DNA of 26,140 nucleotides from Akkermansiaceae bacterium UBA5020 (GTDB lineage Bacteria > Verrucomicrobiota > Verrucomicrobiia > Verrucomicrobiales > DEV007), in assembly GCA_002396885.1 (NCBI GenBank), contig DGXY01000136.1:880-27019 (forward strand), read 5' to 3'. Positions 14,300-21,830 of this stretch are shown one piece after another. Each line of letters begins with the position of its first letter. The first letter of the stretch is position 1. The notes beneath the pieces are model-generated. The model did no database searches. It was given only the letters and a program-made list of their open reading frames with translations, and was not told the origin of the DNA. The position numbers and the translations under genes were made by a program.

Positions 14300-14983
14300 A
14301 TGGAAGCGGAAGTGATTTATTCTGGGGATTTTGTGGGGGAGGCGACGGCTTTCATCGCGGAGCGGATTTTGGCGAAGCAGGAGGCAGGGGGAGTTTTCCG
14401 GCTCAGTCTTTGCGGAGGGTCGACGCCGGCGCCGATCTACGCCGGGCTCGCGGCCTGGCCGGGGATCGATTGGGAACGGGTCATGCTGACCTTTGGCGAC
14501 GAGCGTCCCGTGCCGCCGGATCATGCCCAGAGCAATTACCGGATGGTGAAGGACGCCTTGCTCGATCCTTCGGGGATCCGTCCGGCGAACGTGCTGCGGA
14601 TCTGCGGTGAGCTCCCTCCGGCGGAGGCGGCGGAGCGTTGTGAAGCCCACCTCCGCAAGCTCGCGAAGCTGGCGGGTGAACCCTGTTTTGTCCACGACCT
14701 GACCCTGCTGGGGATGGGCGATGACGGTCATACGGCCTCGCTCTTTCCCGGCACAACGGCGCTCGAGGAACGAGAGCGGTGGGTGATCGAAAACCACGTG
14801 CCCCAGCTCGATACCTGGCGCATCACCTTCACCTATCCGTTGATCGCGGCGTCGAGCGAGGTGCTCTTTCTGGTGAACGGGGCGAACAAACACGCCCGTG
14901 CCCGCGAGGTCCTCGCCGGAGCCCCGGCCTTTCCCGCCAGTGCCATCACCGCCGGCAAGGTCTGGTGGATGATCGGCGGGTGA
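14300..14983 (+). CDS. pgl: 6-phosphogluconolactonase
   Basis: A 227-aa DevB/SOL-type 6-phosphogluconolactonase (EC 3.1.1.31), hydrolysing 6-phosphogluconolactone in the oxidative pentose phosphate pathway. Visible family motifs are GGSTP (39-43), the FGDERPVPPDHAQSNY block (65-80) and LGMGDDGHTASLFPG (137-151), which carries the catalytic His and phosphate-binding residues. Glucose-6-phosphate dehydrogenase and 6-phosphogluconate dehydrogenase genes are not in the window. The ATG follows a short direct repeat, so the region just upstream of the ribosome-binding position is made of repeated sequence. Length and motif order are normal, and I see no sign of damage. Confidence 0.92.
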   Translation: MEAEVIYSGDFVGEATAFIAERILAKQEAGGVFRLSLCGGSTPAPIYAGLAAWPGIDWERVMLTFGDERPVPPDHAQSNYRMVKDALLDPSGIRPANVLRICGELPPAEAAERCEAHLRKLAKLAGEPCFVHDLTLLGMGDDGHTASLFPGTTALEERERWVIENHVPQLDTWRITFTYPLIAASSEVLFLVNGANKHARAREVLAGAPAFPASAITAGKVWWMIGG

Positions 14984-15036
14984 GATGAGCGACGTTTTCG
15001 ATTGATCAAATCGGCTGCTTCCGCTACACCCGGGAT

Positions 15037-15963
15037 ATGTTCCGATTGCGCACGATGAAGACGGCCGATTTCGATGCCGTCGCCGAATTGATTTTCCTGT
15101 CCACGAACGCGTGGTATCGCGAGCGTCTCGGGCATCCCATTTTTCAATGCCGTCCCGAGGATTGCCGGATCTTTTGCGAGGTTTATGAGGATCTCGATCC
15201 GGACTGCGCCATCGTCATCGAGAACCAGCGTACCGGGATGATCGCGGGCTCGTGCTTTTTCCATCCGCGGGAGACGCACGTTTCACTCGGGATCATGAAC
15301 GTGCACCCGAACTACTTTGGTCACGGGATCGCCGGGAGGCTTCTCGGGCGGATCATCGACGAGGCGGAGCAACGCGACCTGCCGCTGCGGCTCGTCTCGA
15401 GCGCGCTGAACCTCGATTCCTACTCGCTCTACAACCGCCACGGGTTCTCGCCCTTCTGCCTCTACCAGGACATGATTCTCACCGTGCCCGAAGAGGGCCT
15501 CCCCGAGGTCTCGACGGAGGGATTGCCGACGGTGCGCGAGGCGGGACCTTCGGATCTCGTGGCGATGGGGCGACTGGAGTTCGAGGTCAGCGGGATTTCG
15601 CGCGAGAAGGATTACTGCTATTTCATCGAAAACAGCACGGGCATCTGGAAGACGCTCGTGGCCGAGGGCGAAGACGGCGAGGTCGAGGGTTTCCTCGTCT
15701 CGGTTGATCACGCGGCGACGAAGATGATCGGTCCGGGGGTGATGACGACGGAGGGGGCAGCGGAGGCGCTCCTGCGCGTCCAGATCGATCGATTCCGGGG
15801 GAAAACCGTCGTCTTCCTGCTGCCCTCGGGTGAGAGGAAGCTCATCGCCACGGCCTACTCCTTAGGCGCAAGGAACTGCGAACTCCACCTCGGTCAAGTG
15901 AGGGGAGTGCTACAACCGGTAGCTGGCATCGTGATGCCCACCTTTCTGCCGGAATCGGCGTGA
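15037..15963 (+). CDS. GNAT family N-acetyltransferase with two GNAT-like halves
   Basis: A 308-aa protein. The N-terminal half (about 1-150) is a GNAT domain: FRLRTMKTADFDAVAELI, strand GSCFFHPRETHVSLGIMNVHPNYFGHGIAGRLLGRIIDEAE with the acetyl-CoA pyrophosphate loop (HPNYFGHGIAGRLL), then SLYNRHGFSPF, the typical motif B. The C-terminal half (about 165-308) begins PTVREAGPSDLVAMGRLEFEVSGISREKDY, again like a GNAT start, but lacks a clear Q/RxxGxG/A loop, so it is probably a degenerate second domain, as in tandem GNAT proteins of the Eis-like type. The acceptor substrate is unknown. It starts 53 nt after pgl and converges with the cytochrome gene 13 nt away. Confidence 0.85.
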   Translation: MFRLRTMKTADFDAVAELIFLSTNAWYRERLGHPIFQCRPEDCRIFCEVYEDLDPDCAIVIENQRTGMIAGSCFFHPRETHVSLGIMNVHPNYFGHGIAGRLLGRIIDEAEQRDLPLRLVSSALNLDSYSLYNRHGFSPFCLYQDMILTVPEEGLPEVSTEGLPTVREAGPSDLVAMGRLEFEVSGISREKDYCYFIENSTGIWKTLVAEGEDGEVEGFLVSVDHAATKMIGPGVMTTEGAAEALLRVQIDRFRGKTVVFLLPSGERKLIATAYSLGARNCELHLGQVRGVLQPVAGIVMPTFLPESA

Positions 15964-15976
15964 TCCGCGGGGGGGC

Positions 15977-16588
15977 TCACTGCCCGCCGAGTTGCTTGGC
16001 GAGAGCTTGGCTTTCGGGACTGAGGTTGGCGAGGGGGTAGTCGAACTGGGTGCCGTCTTCCTTGCGGAGGGTCACGTTCGCACCGTTGAGAGCGACGAAG
16101 GACGCCTTCAGCGAACCGCCTCCGCTATTGGACCAAGTGCGGACTTCTGCGACCATGGGGGCGGCTCCGGTTGCCGGAGTGGTGGGAGACGTCGCCGGGC
16201 TGGCGTCGGCAGATCCGGCTTCGAACTTCGCGCCATCGGTGATCCATTGGCGAACCAGCGTCAGTTCGGCGGCGGTCATTGCTTCGGCTCCGCGTTCGCG
16301 CGCCGGCGGAGGGGGCATCGCATCCCCGTCGGAAGAAGGTAATCCCGCCTTGATCGAAAGAATGCTCTTTGCGGGGTCACCGGGAATGATCAGCGGATCG
16401 TCACCACCGATCCGCTTGGCAAAATCATCCGACGCATCCATGCGCAGCCCGCCTTTGGCCTTTGGGCCCGTATGGCACTTGAAGCATTTTTTGTTCAGGA
16501 TGGGGCGGATCTCTTCTTTGTAATCGACCGCTTCGGCCGAAGAGAAGAGCATCATGCCCGCGAATGGTAGGAAAGAGAGCGTTCTCAT
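15977..16588 (-). CDS. Secreted planctomycete-type cytochrome c domain fused to an SHD1 domain
   Basis: A 203-aa precursor. The signal peptide MRTLSFLPFAGMMLFSSAEA precedes a PSCyt1-like domain: VDYKEEIRPILNKKCFKCHTG with heme motif C35-F-K-C38-H39, then KAKGGLRMDAS and IIPGDPAKSILSIKAGLPS. MPPPP and LVRQWITDGA complete it; the Met of DAMPPPP is the likely second axial ligand. After a Ser/Thr/Pro/Ala linker (about 130-145) comes an SHD1-like module: VRTWSNSGGGSLKASFVALNGANVTLRKEDGTQFDYPLANLSPESQALAKQL. Both domains are common in Planctomycetota and Verrucomicrobiota, and SHD1 is thought to bind proteins or surface polymers. The protein should be periplasmic. ATG 16588 is chosen because it begins the signal peptide; an in-frame ATG lies 9 codons upstream. 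Confidence 0.88.
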   Translation of the reverse strand: MRTLSFLPFAGMMLFSSAEAVDYKEEIRPILNKKCFKCHTGPKAKGGLRMDASDDFAKRIGGDDPLIIPGDPAKSILSIKAGLPSSDGDAMPPPPARERGAEAMTAAELTLVRQWITDGAKFEAGSADASPATSPTTPATGAAPMVAEVRTWSNSGGGSLKASFVALNGANVTLRKEDGTQFDYPLANLSPESQALAKQLGGQ

Positions 16589-16709
16589 GAGGTGGGTTGG
16601 GTTGGGAGCGGTCAATCGATGGGGACTGTATCCGTGGATCTGTCCTCGTCAATGCGCGGCCCAGGGCGATGGGCAGGCTTTCCAATCATTCGTTTCTCTC
16701 CGTTTCGCC

Positions 16710-17273
16710 CTATCCTTCCCGCCACGCCGCAAGGAGGAAGGGCGAATCGTGTTCCGCCGGCGATGCTCTGAGGGGGCCGAAGTGGACGACCCGATAACAG
16801 TCCCGCGCCAGGTTTTGAAACCAACGGACGACCGCCGCGGCTTCCTCAGCCCCACCCTCGTGTCCGGGATAGACCACCGTGGTCAGGATTCCGCCTCCCC
16901 CGAGAAGATTGGCGGCGGTTTCCAGCGCGGGTAGGGTTGAGGAGGGGAGGGTGATCACCGATTTGTCGCCGGAGGGGAGATACCCGAGGTTGAACATCAC
17001 CGCATCGACTGGTCCCGCGACGAGTTCGCCGATCCGCTCATGTCCCAGGGTGTGGAGGTGCACCTGCGGCAGTTCCGAGGTTTTCATCCGGGTCCTTTCG
17101 ATGGCCGCGGCCTGAAGGTCGAATCCATCGACGCGTCCGCCCGGGCCAACAAGTCGGGCGAGAAAAAGCGTGTCGTGCCCGTTTCCCACCGTGGCATCGA
17201 TGGCTCGGCCACCAGGCTTCAGGCATCGTTCGACGAGGAGGTGGGCCAGTTCGGTGACGCGGGGCAATGACAT
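16710..17273 (-). CDS. mnmM: MnmM-type SAM-dependent tRNA wobble-uridine methyltransferase (YtqB/rRNA_methylase family)
   Basis: A 187-aa class I methyltransferase matching the YtqB family (Pfam rRNA_methylase). Motif I is AIDATVGNGHDTLFLA (25-39), with the GNGHDT signature of the family, and the acidic end of strand 2 is VDGFD (48-52). FNLGYLPSGDKS (94-105) replaces the NPPY motif as is typical, and VYPGHEGG (134-141) is diagnostic. Bacillus subtilis MnmM methylates nm5s2U34 to mnm5s2U34 in tRNA. The gene begins 9 nt after the FAD oxidoreductase gene, whose MnmC(o)-like product would make nm5U from cmnm5U. ATG 17273 is fixed by a GAGGA 6 nt upstream that overlaps the previous stop codon. No tRNA substrate can be read from the sequence. 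Confidence 0.85.
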   Translation of the reverse strand: MSLPRVTELAHLLVERCLKPGGRAIDATVGNGHDTLFLARLVGPGGRVDGFDLQAAAIERTRMKTSELPQVHLHTLGHERIGELVAGPVDAVMFNLGYLPSGDKSVITLPSSTLPALETAANLLGGGGILTTVVYPGHEGGAEEAAAVVRWFQNLARDCYRVVHFGPLRASPAEHDSPFLLAAWREG

Positions 17274-17279
17274 CGGCAA

Positions 17280-17284
17280 TCCTC
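17280..17284 (-). promoter_or_regulatory. Shine-Dalgarno sequence of mnmM overlapping the upstream stop codon
   Basis: Minus-strand GAGGA, overlapping the TGA of the FAD oxidoreductase gene, lies 6 nt before ATG 17273. It decides the start in favour of that ATG over the TTG at 17279 and argues for translational coupling of the two genes. Confidence 0.7.
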
Positions 17285-18332
17285 AGTGAAAATGCAGAAG
17301 CAGGTCCGTTGCCGCGGGAAGGGGGGCCCCCGAAAGAAGATGATCGGCGAGACGCGAGGCGTGCCAAGGGCCGTTCAGGACGCCCTTGGAGCCAAGGCCG
17401 TTGAAGAAAGCGATGCGAGGTTCGGAAGGATGACGCCCCATAAAAACCTGGCTTCGCCGAATCGTCGGGCGAATGGCGCACCGGTGACCAGTCACCGCCG
17501 GAGTGAGCGAAGTCATCAGGGCGATCTTTGCGAGCACCTCGTCGCGCCCGATCGCGGAGACTTCCGCCGTAGCTCCGACCGGTCGATAGGTCGATCCCGC
17601 GCGAAAGCGCCCGTCTCCCAGGGGAATGAGCCAACCACCCTTGTTGAGGATGCGCGTCTCATCGCCGAGTCCTGCGATCTCAAGATCCAGGATATCGCCA
17701 GGAGTGGGACGAACCGGCACCCAGTCGAAAAAGCGATTTTGCCCTCCCCGCCAACCTTCGCAAAAAACCACGTGGGAGGCCTCCACGTTTTTCCAGCGAA
17801 TGGACGATGCCGACGTCAGGATTTCCCGCGAGTCGACCTGCCCGATGGCGTAGGAGACCCGTTCGAGGAGCACGCGGCGGGTGTATTCGAGAAAAGCGGG
17901 GACGTCGAGCCATCCCCCCTCGCGCATCTCGAAGCCACCCCACGGGGCGGAGATCCGCTCCGCATCGACCTGCAAGGGCCCATGAAAGCGGGCATATCGC
18001 CCACTTTCCCGATCGAGCCGGTTTTTCCAGACTTCGGCCTCGAGGGCGTCTCGAAAGAGTCGCGCGATCCGACGGTGATGGAAAAAGACCTCGCCAGAGA
18101 GTTCCTCGTGTTTCCAATAGAAGGATCGAGCAAAATCTAGCCGCTCCTCGAGACCGTCCGGCAAATGGAACCGACCACCGGCCAGTGGCGTCACCAAGCC
18201 AGCCGCAACCTTGGATGAGGTCTCCGCTTCATCCCGATCAACGACGAGGACACGCTTGCCGGCGTCGAGGAAATGCCAAGCGAGGAGCGATCCGGCGAGA
18301 CCTTGGCCGACAATGAGAAAGTCCGTCTTCAC
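17283..18332 (-). CDS. FAD-dependent oxidoreductase, MnmC(o)/MnmL-like (DAO family)
   Basis: A 349-aa flavoprotein. The N-terminus KTDFLIVGQGLAGSLLAWHFLDAGKRVLVVDRDE is a GxGxxG dinucleotide-binding fold ending in an acidic residue. SSKVAAGLVTPLAGGRFH follows, in the position of the conserved Ser/Ala-GL-P segment of D-amino-acid-oxidase-type enzymes. The C-terminus has HRCAIRPTIRRSQVFMGRHP and FFNGLGSKGVLNGPWHASRLADHLL, the latter resembling the GLGSRG...P...A..LA segment of the MnmC oxidoreductase domain. In E. coli that domain removes the carboxymethyl group from cmnm5(s2)U34. The adjacent MnmM-type methyltransferase gene strongly supports this role over a generic amino-acid oxidase. The protein contains no methyltransferase domain. 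It lies divergent from the ankyrin-repeat gene. Confidence 0.75.
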   Translation of the reverse strand: MKTDFLIVGQGLAGSLLAWHFLDAGKRVLVVDRDEAETSSKVAAGLVTPLAGGRFHLPDGLEERLDFARSFYWKHEELSGEVFFHHRRIARLFRDALEAEVWKNRLDRESGRYARFHGPLQVDAERISAPWGGFEMREGGWLDVPAFLEYTRRVLLERVSYAIGQVDSREILTSASSIRWKNVEASHVVFCEGWRGGQNRFFDWVPVRPTPGDILDLEIAGLGDETRILNKGGWLIPLGDGRFRAGSTYRPVGATAEVSAIGRDEVLAKIALMTSLTPAVTGHRCAIRPTIRRSQVFMGRHPSEPRIAFFNGLGSKGVLNGPWHASRLADHLLSGAPLPAATDLLLHFH

Positions 18333-18564
18333 GGGAACAGGTTAAGGGAAAGGGGGGCGGAGACTCCGGAGAACCACGCGGAACAGTGGGCTCAAAAGCG
18401 TCGGCTGCCAAAACTTTCCAAAGGATTTTTCCAGCCCCCTTACGCGGAGACTTCACTACACGGTCCTGAATAGTTAAGTTTTATAAAATAAATGATTGTC
18501 ATAATGCTCGAAAGCCTTCAAAATTAGAGTGAAACCATCGTTGAACCTTCGAACCCACGGAAAA
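18333..18564. promoter_or_regulatory. Divergent intergenic region with an AT-rich core
   Basis: These 232 nt separate the FAD oxidoreductase start (minus) from the ankyrin lipoprotein start (plus). From about 18470 to 18525 the sequence is AT-rich (TTATAAAATAAATGATTG, CATAAT at 18500-18505) and is the likely promoter of the plus-strand gene. I could not find a -35 box at a normal distance. Confidence 0.35.
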
Positions 18565-20391
18565 ATGAAATCTCCTCGCCTCCCCGGAGTCATTCCCATC
18601 GCTTCCCTCCTGCTCTCGATCTTGCTCGTCGGCTGCAGCGATCCGCAGAAAGTGGCGGTCAAGGGGCTGAAAAAGTCTGGTTATGAGGCCACTACCGACG
18701 ACTTTTTGAGGGCGGCGGCTTCGGGTGACCTCGCGGCCATCGACCTGTTCCAAGCGGCGGGAATCGATATTGACGGGATCGATCGTTCGGCGAATACCGC
18801 GCTGATCAAGGCTGCCGAAGCCGGACGGGTCGACGCCGTCGAACGGATTCTCGGACTTGGGGCGGATCCCCGGGCGGTGAACGCCTCGGGCCGTGATGCC
18901 CTCCTCGTCGCCGCCGACAAGGGGCATGAGGAAGTGGCACGCATGCTCTTGAGCCGCGGTGCCGACACTTCCCAGCGTGACAAAAAAGACTGGAGCGGGC
19001 TCGCTCTCGCCGCTTACAATGGCCACGTCGGAGTCGTTTCGCTCTTGGCTGCCACTGCCGCCCCGGCGGAACTCGACGATGCCTTGTTGGTGGCCAGCTT
19101 CCGCGGCAAGCCGGAGGTTCTCAACACCCTCCTCGGACAGGGCGCCAACATCAGCGCGCGCAGTCCCGAGAGCAAGACTCCGCTGATGATCGCTTCTGCG
19201 GCGGGAAATCTCGAGGCGGTCCGTGTCCTTCTGCAGAATCGGGCCAATCCCTATGCGGTCGACCTGACCAATCAGACCGCCGCGAATCTCGCTTTGGCGG
19301 CGGGCCATGAGGAGGTTGAGCACCTGATCAACCACCCTGACTCCTGGGGGGGATCCGAACAGGGGCAGAAAGTGGCCACGGAGATGGCCAGCGCCCAGAT
19401 CGCCTTGACCGGTGAGGGCGTCGAGGAGGTTCTTCTCGAAGGCATGCCTTTGGCCGGCGAGCCGAGCCGTGGCCAAACCACCCTCACCGGCGTGTCGGAG
19501 ACCGCGAATCCGCCGGCAACGCCTGCCGCGCCGAACGCGACAGCCGCGACAGCCGCGACAGCCGCGCCCGTGGCGGGAGCCGTGGGTCCGGAAAAAGCCG
19601 CCCCATCGTCGAGCCCGGCCCCCCTAGCCGCACCGATCCTTGTCGCGACTCCGGTGAGTGCACCCGTCCGGGCCGCAGGGGCCACAACCATCGCCGGCGC
19701 TTCAGCGGACCCGGGAGCCGCGCTCGTCACCCGCCCCGCGGAGAGTGTCTCCGGAACAGGCGCAGGAGCGGCCGCGCCGGAATCCGCCGCCACTCGTGTC
19801 GAGGTTTCGCGTCGGGTTCGCGAAGAATCTCAAAACAAGCCGATCGTGGCGCTCAACGGCTCCACCATCCATTCCCGCCTGCCCGAGGAAGCCCCCGTGG
19901 AGAAAATGGTCCTCGCCGCCTACCACGAAGAGTCCCTGCCGCTCATCGTCGACGGTGTCAGCGGCACGACCGCGTCGGTGCGTCGGCTCGATCAGAGCGG
20001 CGGCAGTGTCGCCGTCCCTGAAGGAAGCGTGGTTCCCGGCACCCCCTACAAGGTCAAGGAAGTCTCGACGCGCTTCATCAGCTCGAAAGAGGGAAAAGGG
20101 CGCATGGTCGATGTCTCGCGTGTGATGTTGGAGGACACGGCGCGGGGGGGCACCCATGTCCTTGTGAAAGACGTCAGCGGTCAGACCGCCGACACTTACG
20201 CCATCCTCACCGCGCCGAATTCGCAATACCGCTATGTCGTGAAGGCGGGCGATGTTTTCCGCACCACCCAGCCCGGCATCGGAACGAAGGATTACCAAGT
20301 CCTCGACATCCGTGCGAACGCGGTCGTGATCAAGGATCTCTCCACCGACGAAGTCACCACCGTCGCGCGCGACGGCGTGATCCATCCCTGA
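18565..20391 (+). CDS. Ankyrin-repeat lipoprotein with Ala/Pro-rich linker and C-terminal beta domain
   Basis: A 608-aa lipoprotein. The signal peptide ends in the lipobox LLVGC with the lipidated Cys at residue 24. Residues about 43-258 hold six to seven ankyrin repeats, for example ANTALIKAAEAGRVDAVERILGLGADP, GRDALLVAADKGHEEVARMLLSRGADT and SKTPLMIASAAGNLEAVRVLLQNRANP. About 300-425 is a low-complexity Ala/Pro/Thr/Val linker, including a perfect 9-bp triplication. The last 180 residues are beta-rich (MVLAAYHEESLPLIVDGVSG, RYVVKAGDVF, DYQVLDIRANAVVIKDLSTDEVTTV); the final part resembles PilP-like or secretion-associated domains. It should be tethered in the periplasm. ATG 18565 is preferred over GTG 18529, which would add 12 residues before the signal peptide. 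Partner unknown. Confidence 0.82.
   Translation: MKSPRLPGVIPIASLLLSILLVGCSDPQKVAVKGLKKSGYEATTDDFLRAAASGDLAAIDLFQAAGIDIDGIDRSANTALIKAAEAGRVDAVERILGLGADPRAVNASGRDALLVAADKGHEEVARMLLSRGADTSQRDKKDWSGLALAAYNGHVGVVSLLAATAAPAELDDALLVASFRGKPEVLNTLLGQGANISARSPESKTPLMIASAAGNLEAVRVLLQNRANPYAVDLTNQTAANLALAAGHEEVEHLINHPDSWGGSEQGQKVATEMASAQIALTGEGVEEVLLEGMPLAGEPSRGQTTLTGVSETANPPATPAAPNATAATAATAAPVAGAVGPEKAAPSSSPAPLAAPILVATPVSAPVRAAGATTIAGASADPGAALVTRPAESVSGTGAGAAAPESAATRVEVSRRVREESQNKPIVALNGSTIHSRLPEEAPVEKMVLAAYHEESLPLIVDGVSGTTASVRRLDQSGGSVAVPEGSVVPGTPYKVKEVSTRFISSKEGKGRMVDVSRVMLEDTARGGTHVLVKDVSGQTADTYAILTAPNSQYRYVVKAGDVFRTTQPGIGTKDYQVLDIRANAVVIKDLSTDEVTTVARDGVIHP
19537..19563 (+). repeat. Perfect 9-bp tandem triplication inside the ankyrin lipoprotein gene
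   Basis: GCGACAGCC occurs three times in tandem, in frame, encoding repeats of Ala-Thr-Ala in the linker. Copy number could change by slippage without shifting the frame. Confidence 0.85.
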
Positions 20392-20412
20392 TCTTGGGGA
20401 AGCGGGCGGAGC

Positions 20413-21711
20413 TTACACGACCGTTCCGTCCGGGATCACGGTGCCCTTTGGCACGACGACGATCCCGTCACGGATGTGACACCATTCGTTGTCCTCGTTG
20501 ACACGGTCGCGTGGGTGGATGTCCACGTTCTTCCCGATCGAGACATTCTTGTCGATGATGGCGCGGTGGATCTTGGTTCCCGCTCCGATGAGGATGGGTT
20601 TTGAGGTTTCCTGCCCATCAACGAACCACACCTTGTTGTAGTAGTCCGAACCGATGATGATGCTGTCGGTGATCTCGCAGCCCGATTCGATGACGGAACG
20701 CACCCCGATGATGGACCGGCGGATCGTCGCGCTCGAGATGATGCAGCCGTCGGAGAGCAGCGCCTCTTCAATCACCGCGTTGTTGATCTTGCTCGCCGGG
20801 AGAAGACGGGCACGGGTGTAGATCGGGTTCTTCGAGTCGAAGAAGTTGAATTTCGGAACGATCTTGGTGCATTCCAGGTTCGCTTCGTAGTAGGAGGCGA
20901 TCGTGCCGATGTCCTCCCAATAGTCGTCGAAGATGTAGCTGTAGACGCTCTTCTCCTTGATGATGCCCGGAATGATGTTCTTGCCAAAGTCTGCGAAATC
21001 GTTGGCAAGGGCGTCTTCGAGCACCTTCCGGTTGAACAGATAAATCCCCATGGAAGCCTGGAACCGCTCCTCGCTTTCGGGGATGCCGACCGATCTGAGG
21101 AGGCTGTCGGGCATCGCGAGCTGATCGAGCAGTTGGTCGTCCTTCCCGGGCTTCTCGACGAAACGGGTGATGCGACTCTCCGCATCGGTGTGCATCAGGC
21201 CGAAAGCCCGGGCAGGCTCGCGGGGCACCGGCGTCGTGGCAATGGTCAGGTCCGCTCCCGTCTCGAGGTGCTGAGAGAGCATCAGCCGGAAGTCCATCCG
21301 GTAAAGCTGATCTCCGCTCAGGATGAGAAAATATTTGTAGGGCCGCTCGAGGAAGTAACTGAGGTTCTGGCGCACTGCGTCGGCCGTTCCCTGATACCAT
21401 TTGTCATCTCCCGGCGTCTGCTGGGCGGCAAGAATATGGACGAAATTGTCGCCGAAGTGGTCGAAGCGATAGGCGCTCGTGACGTGGCGGTTGAGCGACT
21501 CGCTGTTGTATTGTGTCAGGACATACATCTTCTGGATGCCCGAGTTGATGCAGTTGCTGATGGGGATGTCGACGATCCGGCATTTCGCCGCGAGTGGCAC
21601 CGCCGGCTTCGAGCGATTGTGGGTGAGCGGGAAGAGACGTGACCCTTGTCCGCCACCCATGATGATGGCCAGGACGCTGTCGATGGATTTTTCGGGGAGG
21701 GGGGCTGGCAT
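20413..21711 (-). CDS. glgC: Glucose-1-phosphate adenylyltransferase
   Basis: A 432-aa ADP-glucose pyrophosphorylase (EC 2.7.7.27), making ADP-glucose from glucose-1-phosphate and ATP as the first committed step of glycogen synthesis. The nucleotide-binding loop is IMGGGQGSRLFPLTHNRSKPAVP (17-39). WYQGTADAVRQN (105-116), LSGDQLYRMD (131-140) and FVEKPGKD are conserved catalytic and sugar-binding segments. The C-terminal quarter is a left-handed beta helix (IISSATIRRSIIGVRSVIESGCEITDSIIIGSDYY), and the end, VVPKGTVIPDGTVV, is typical. The sequence style is close to plant and cyanobacterial GlgC. I placed the start at ATG 21711 (MPAPLPEKS); the frame runs 19 codons further but only into the divergent promoter region. 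No other glg gene is present. Confidence 0.95.
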   Translation of the reverse strand: MPAPLPEKSIDSVLAIIMGGGQGSRLFPLTHNRSKPAVPLAAKCRIVDIPISNCINSGIQKMYVLTQYNSESLNRHVTSAYRFDHFGDNFVHILAAQQTPGDDKWYQGTADAVRQNLSYFLERPYKYFLILSGDQLYRMDFRLMLSQHLETGADLTIATTPVPREPARAFGLMHTDAESRITRFVEKPGKDDQLLDQLAMPDSLLRSVGIPESEERFQASMGIYLFNRKVLEDALANDFADFGKNIIPGIIKEKSVYSYIFDDYWEDIGTIASYYEANLECTKIVPKFNFFDSKNPIYTRARLLPASKINNAVIEEALLSDGCIISSATIRRSIIGVRSVIESGCEITDSIIIGSDYYNKVWFVDGQETSKPILIGAGTKIHRAIIDKNVSIGKNVDIHPRDRVNEDNEWCHIRDGIVVVPKGTVIPDGTVV

Positions 21712-21830
21712 GATCTGGTCGCTCAGTTTAAAACCAATCCATCGAAATGGGCACTGTTTTGATGACAAATTTTTTGATTCAATGCTCGTTCAACCGTATC
21801 CTCCACCGGGTTTTGGATCTTCTTGAATTT

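Noticed and set aside
21712..21830. Possible glmS ribozyme upstream of glmS
   Set aside because: The gap to the divergent glgC start is only 119 nt, is partly AT-rich promoter-like sequence, and shows no pseudoknot-forming segments of that ribozyme.
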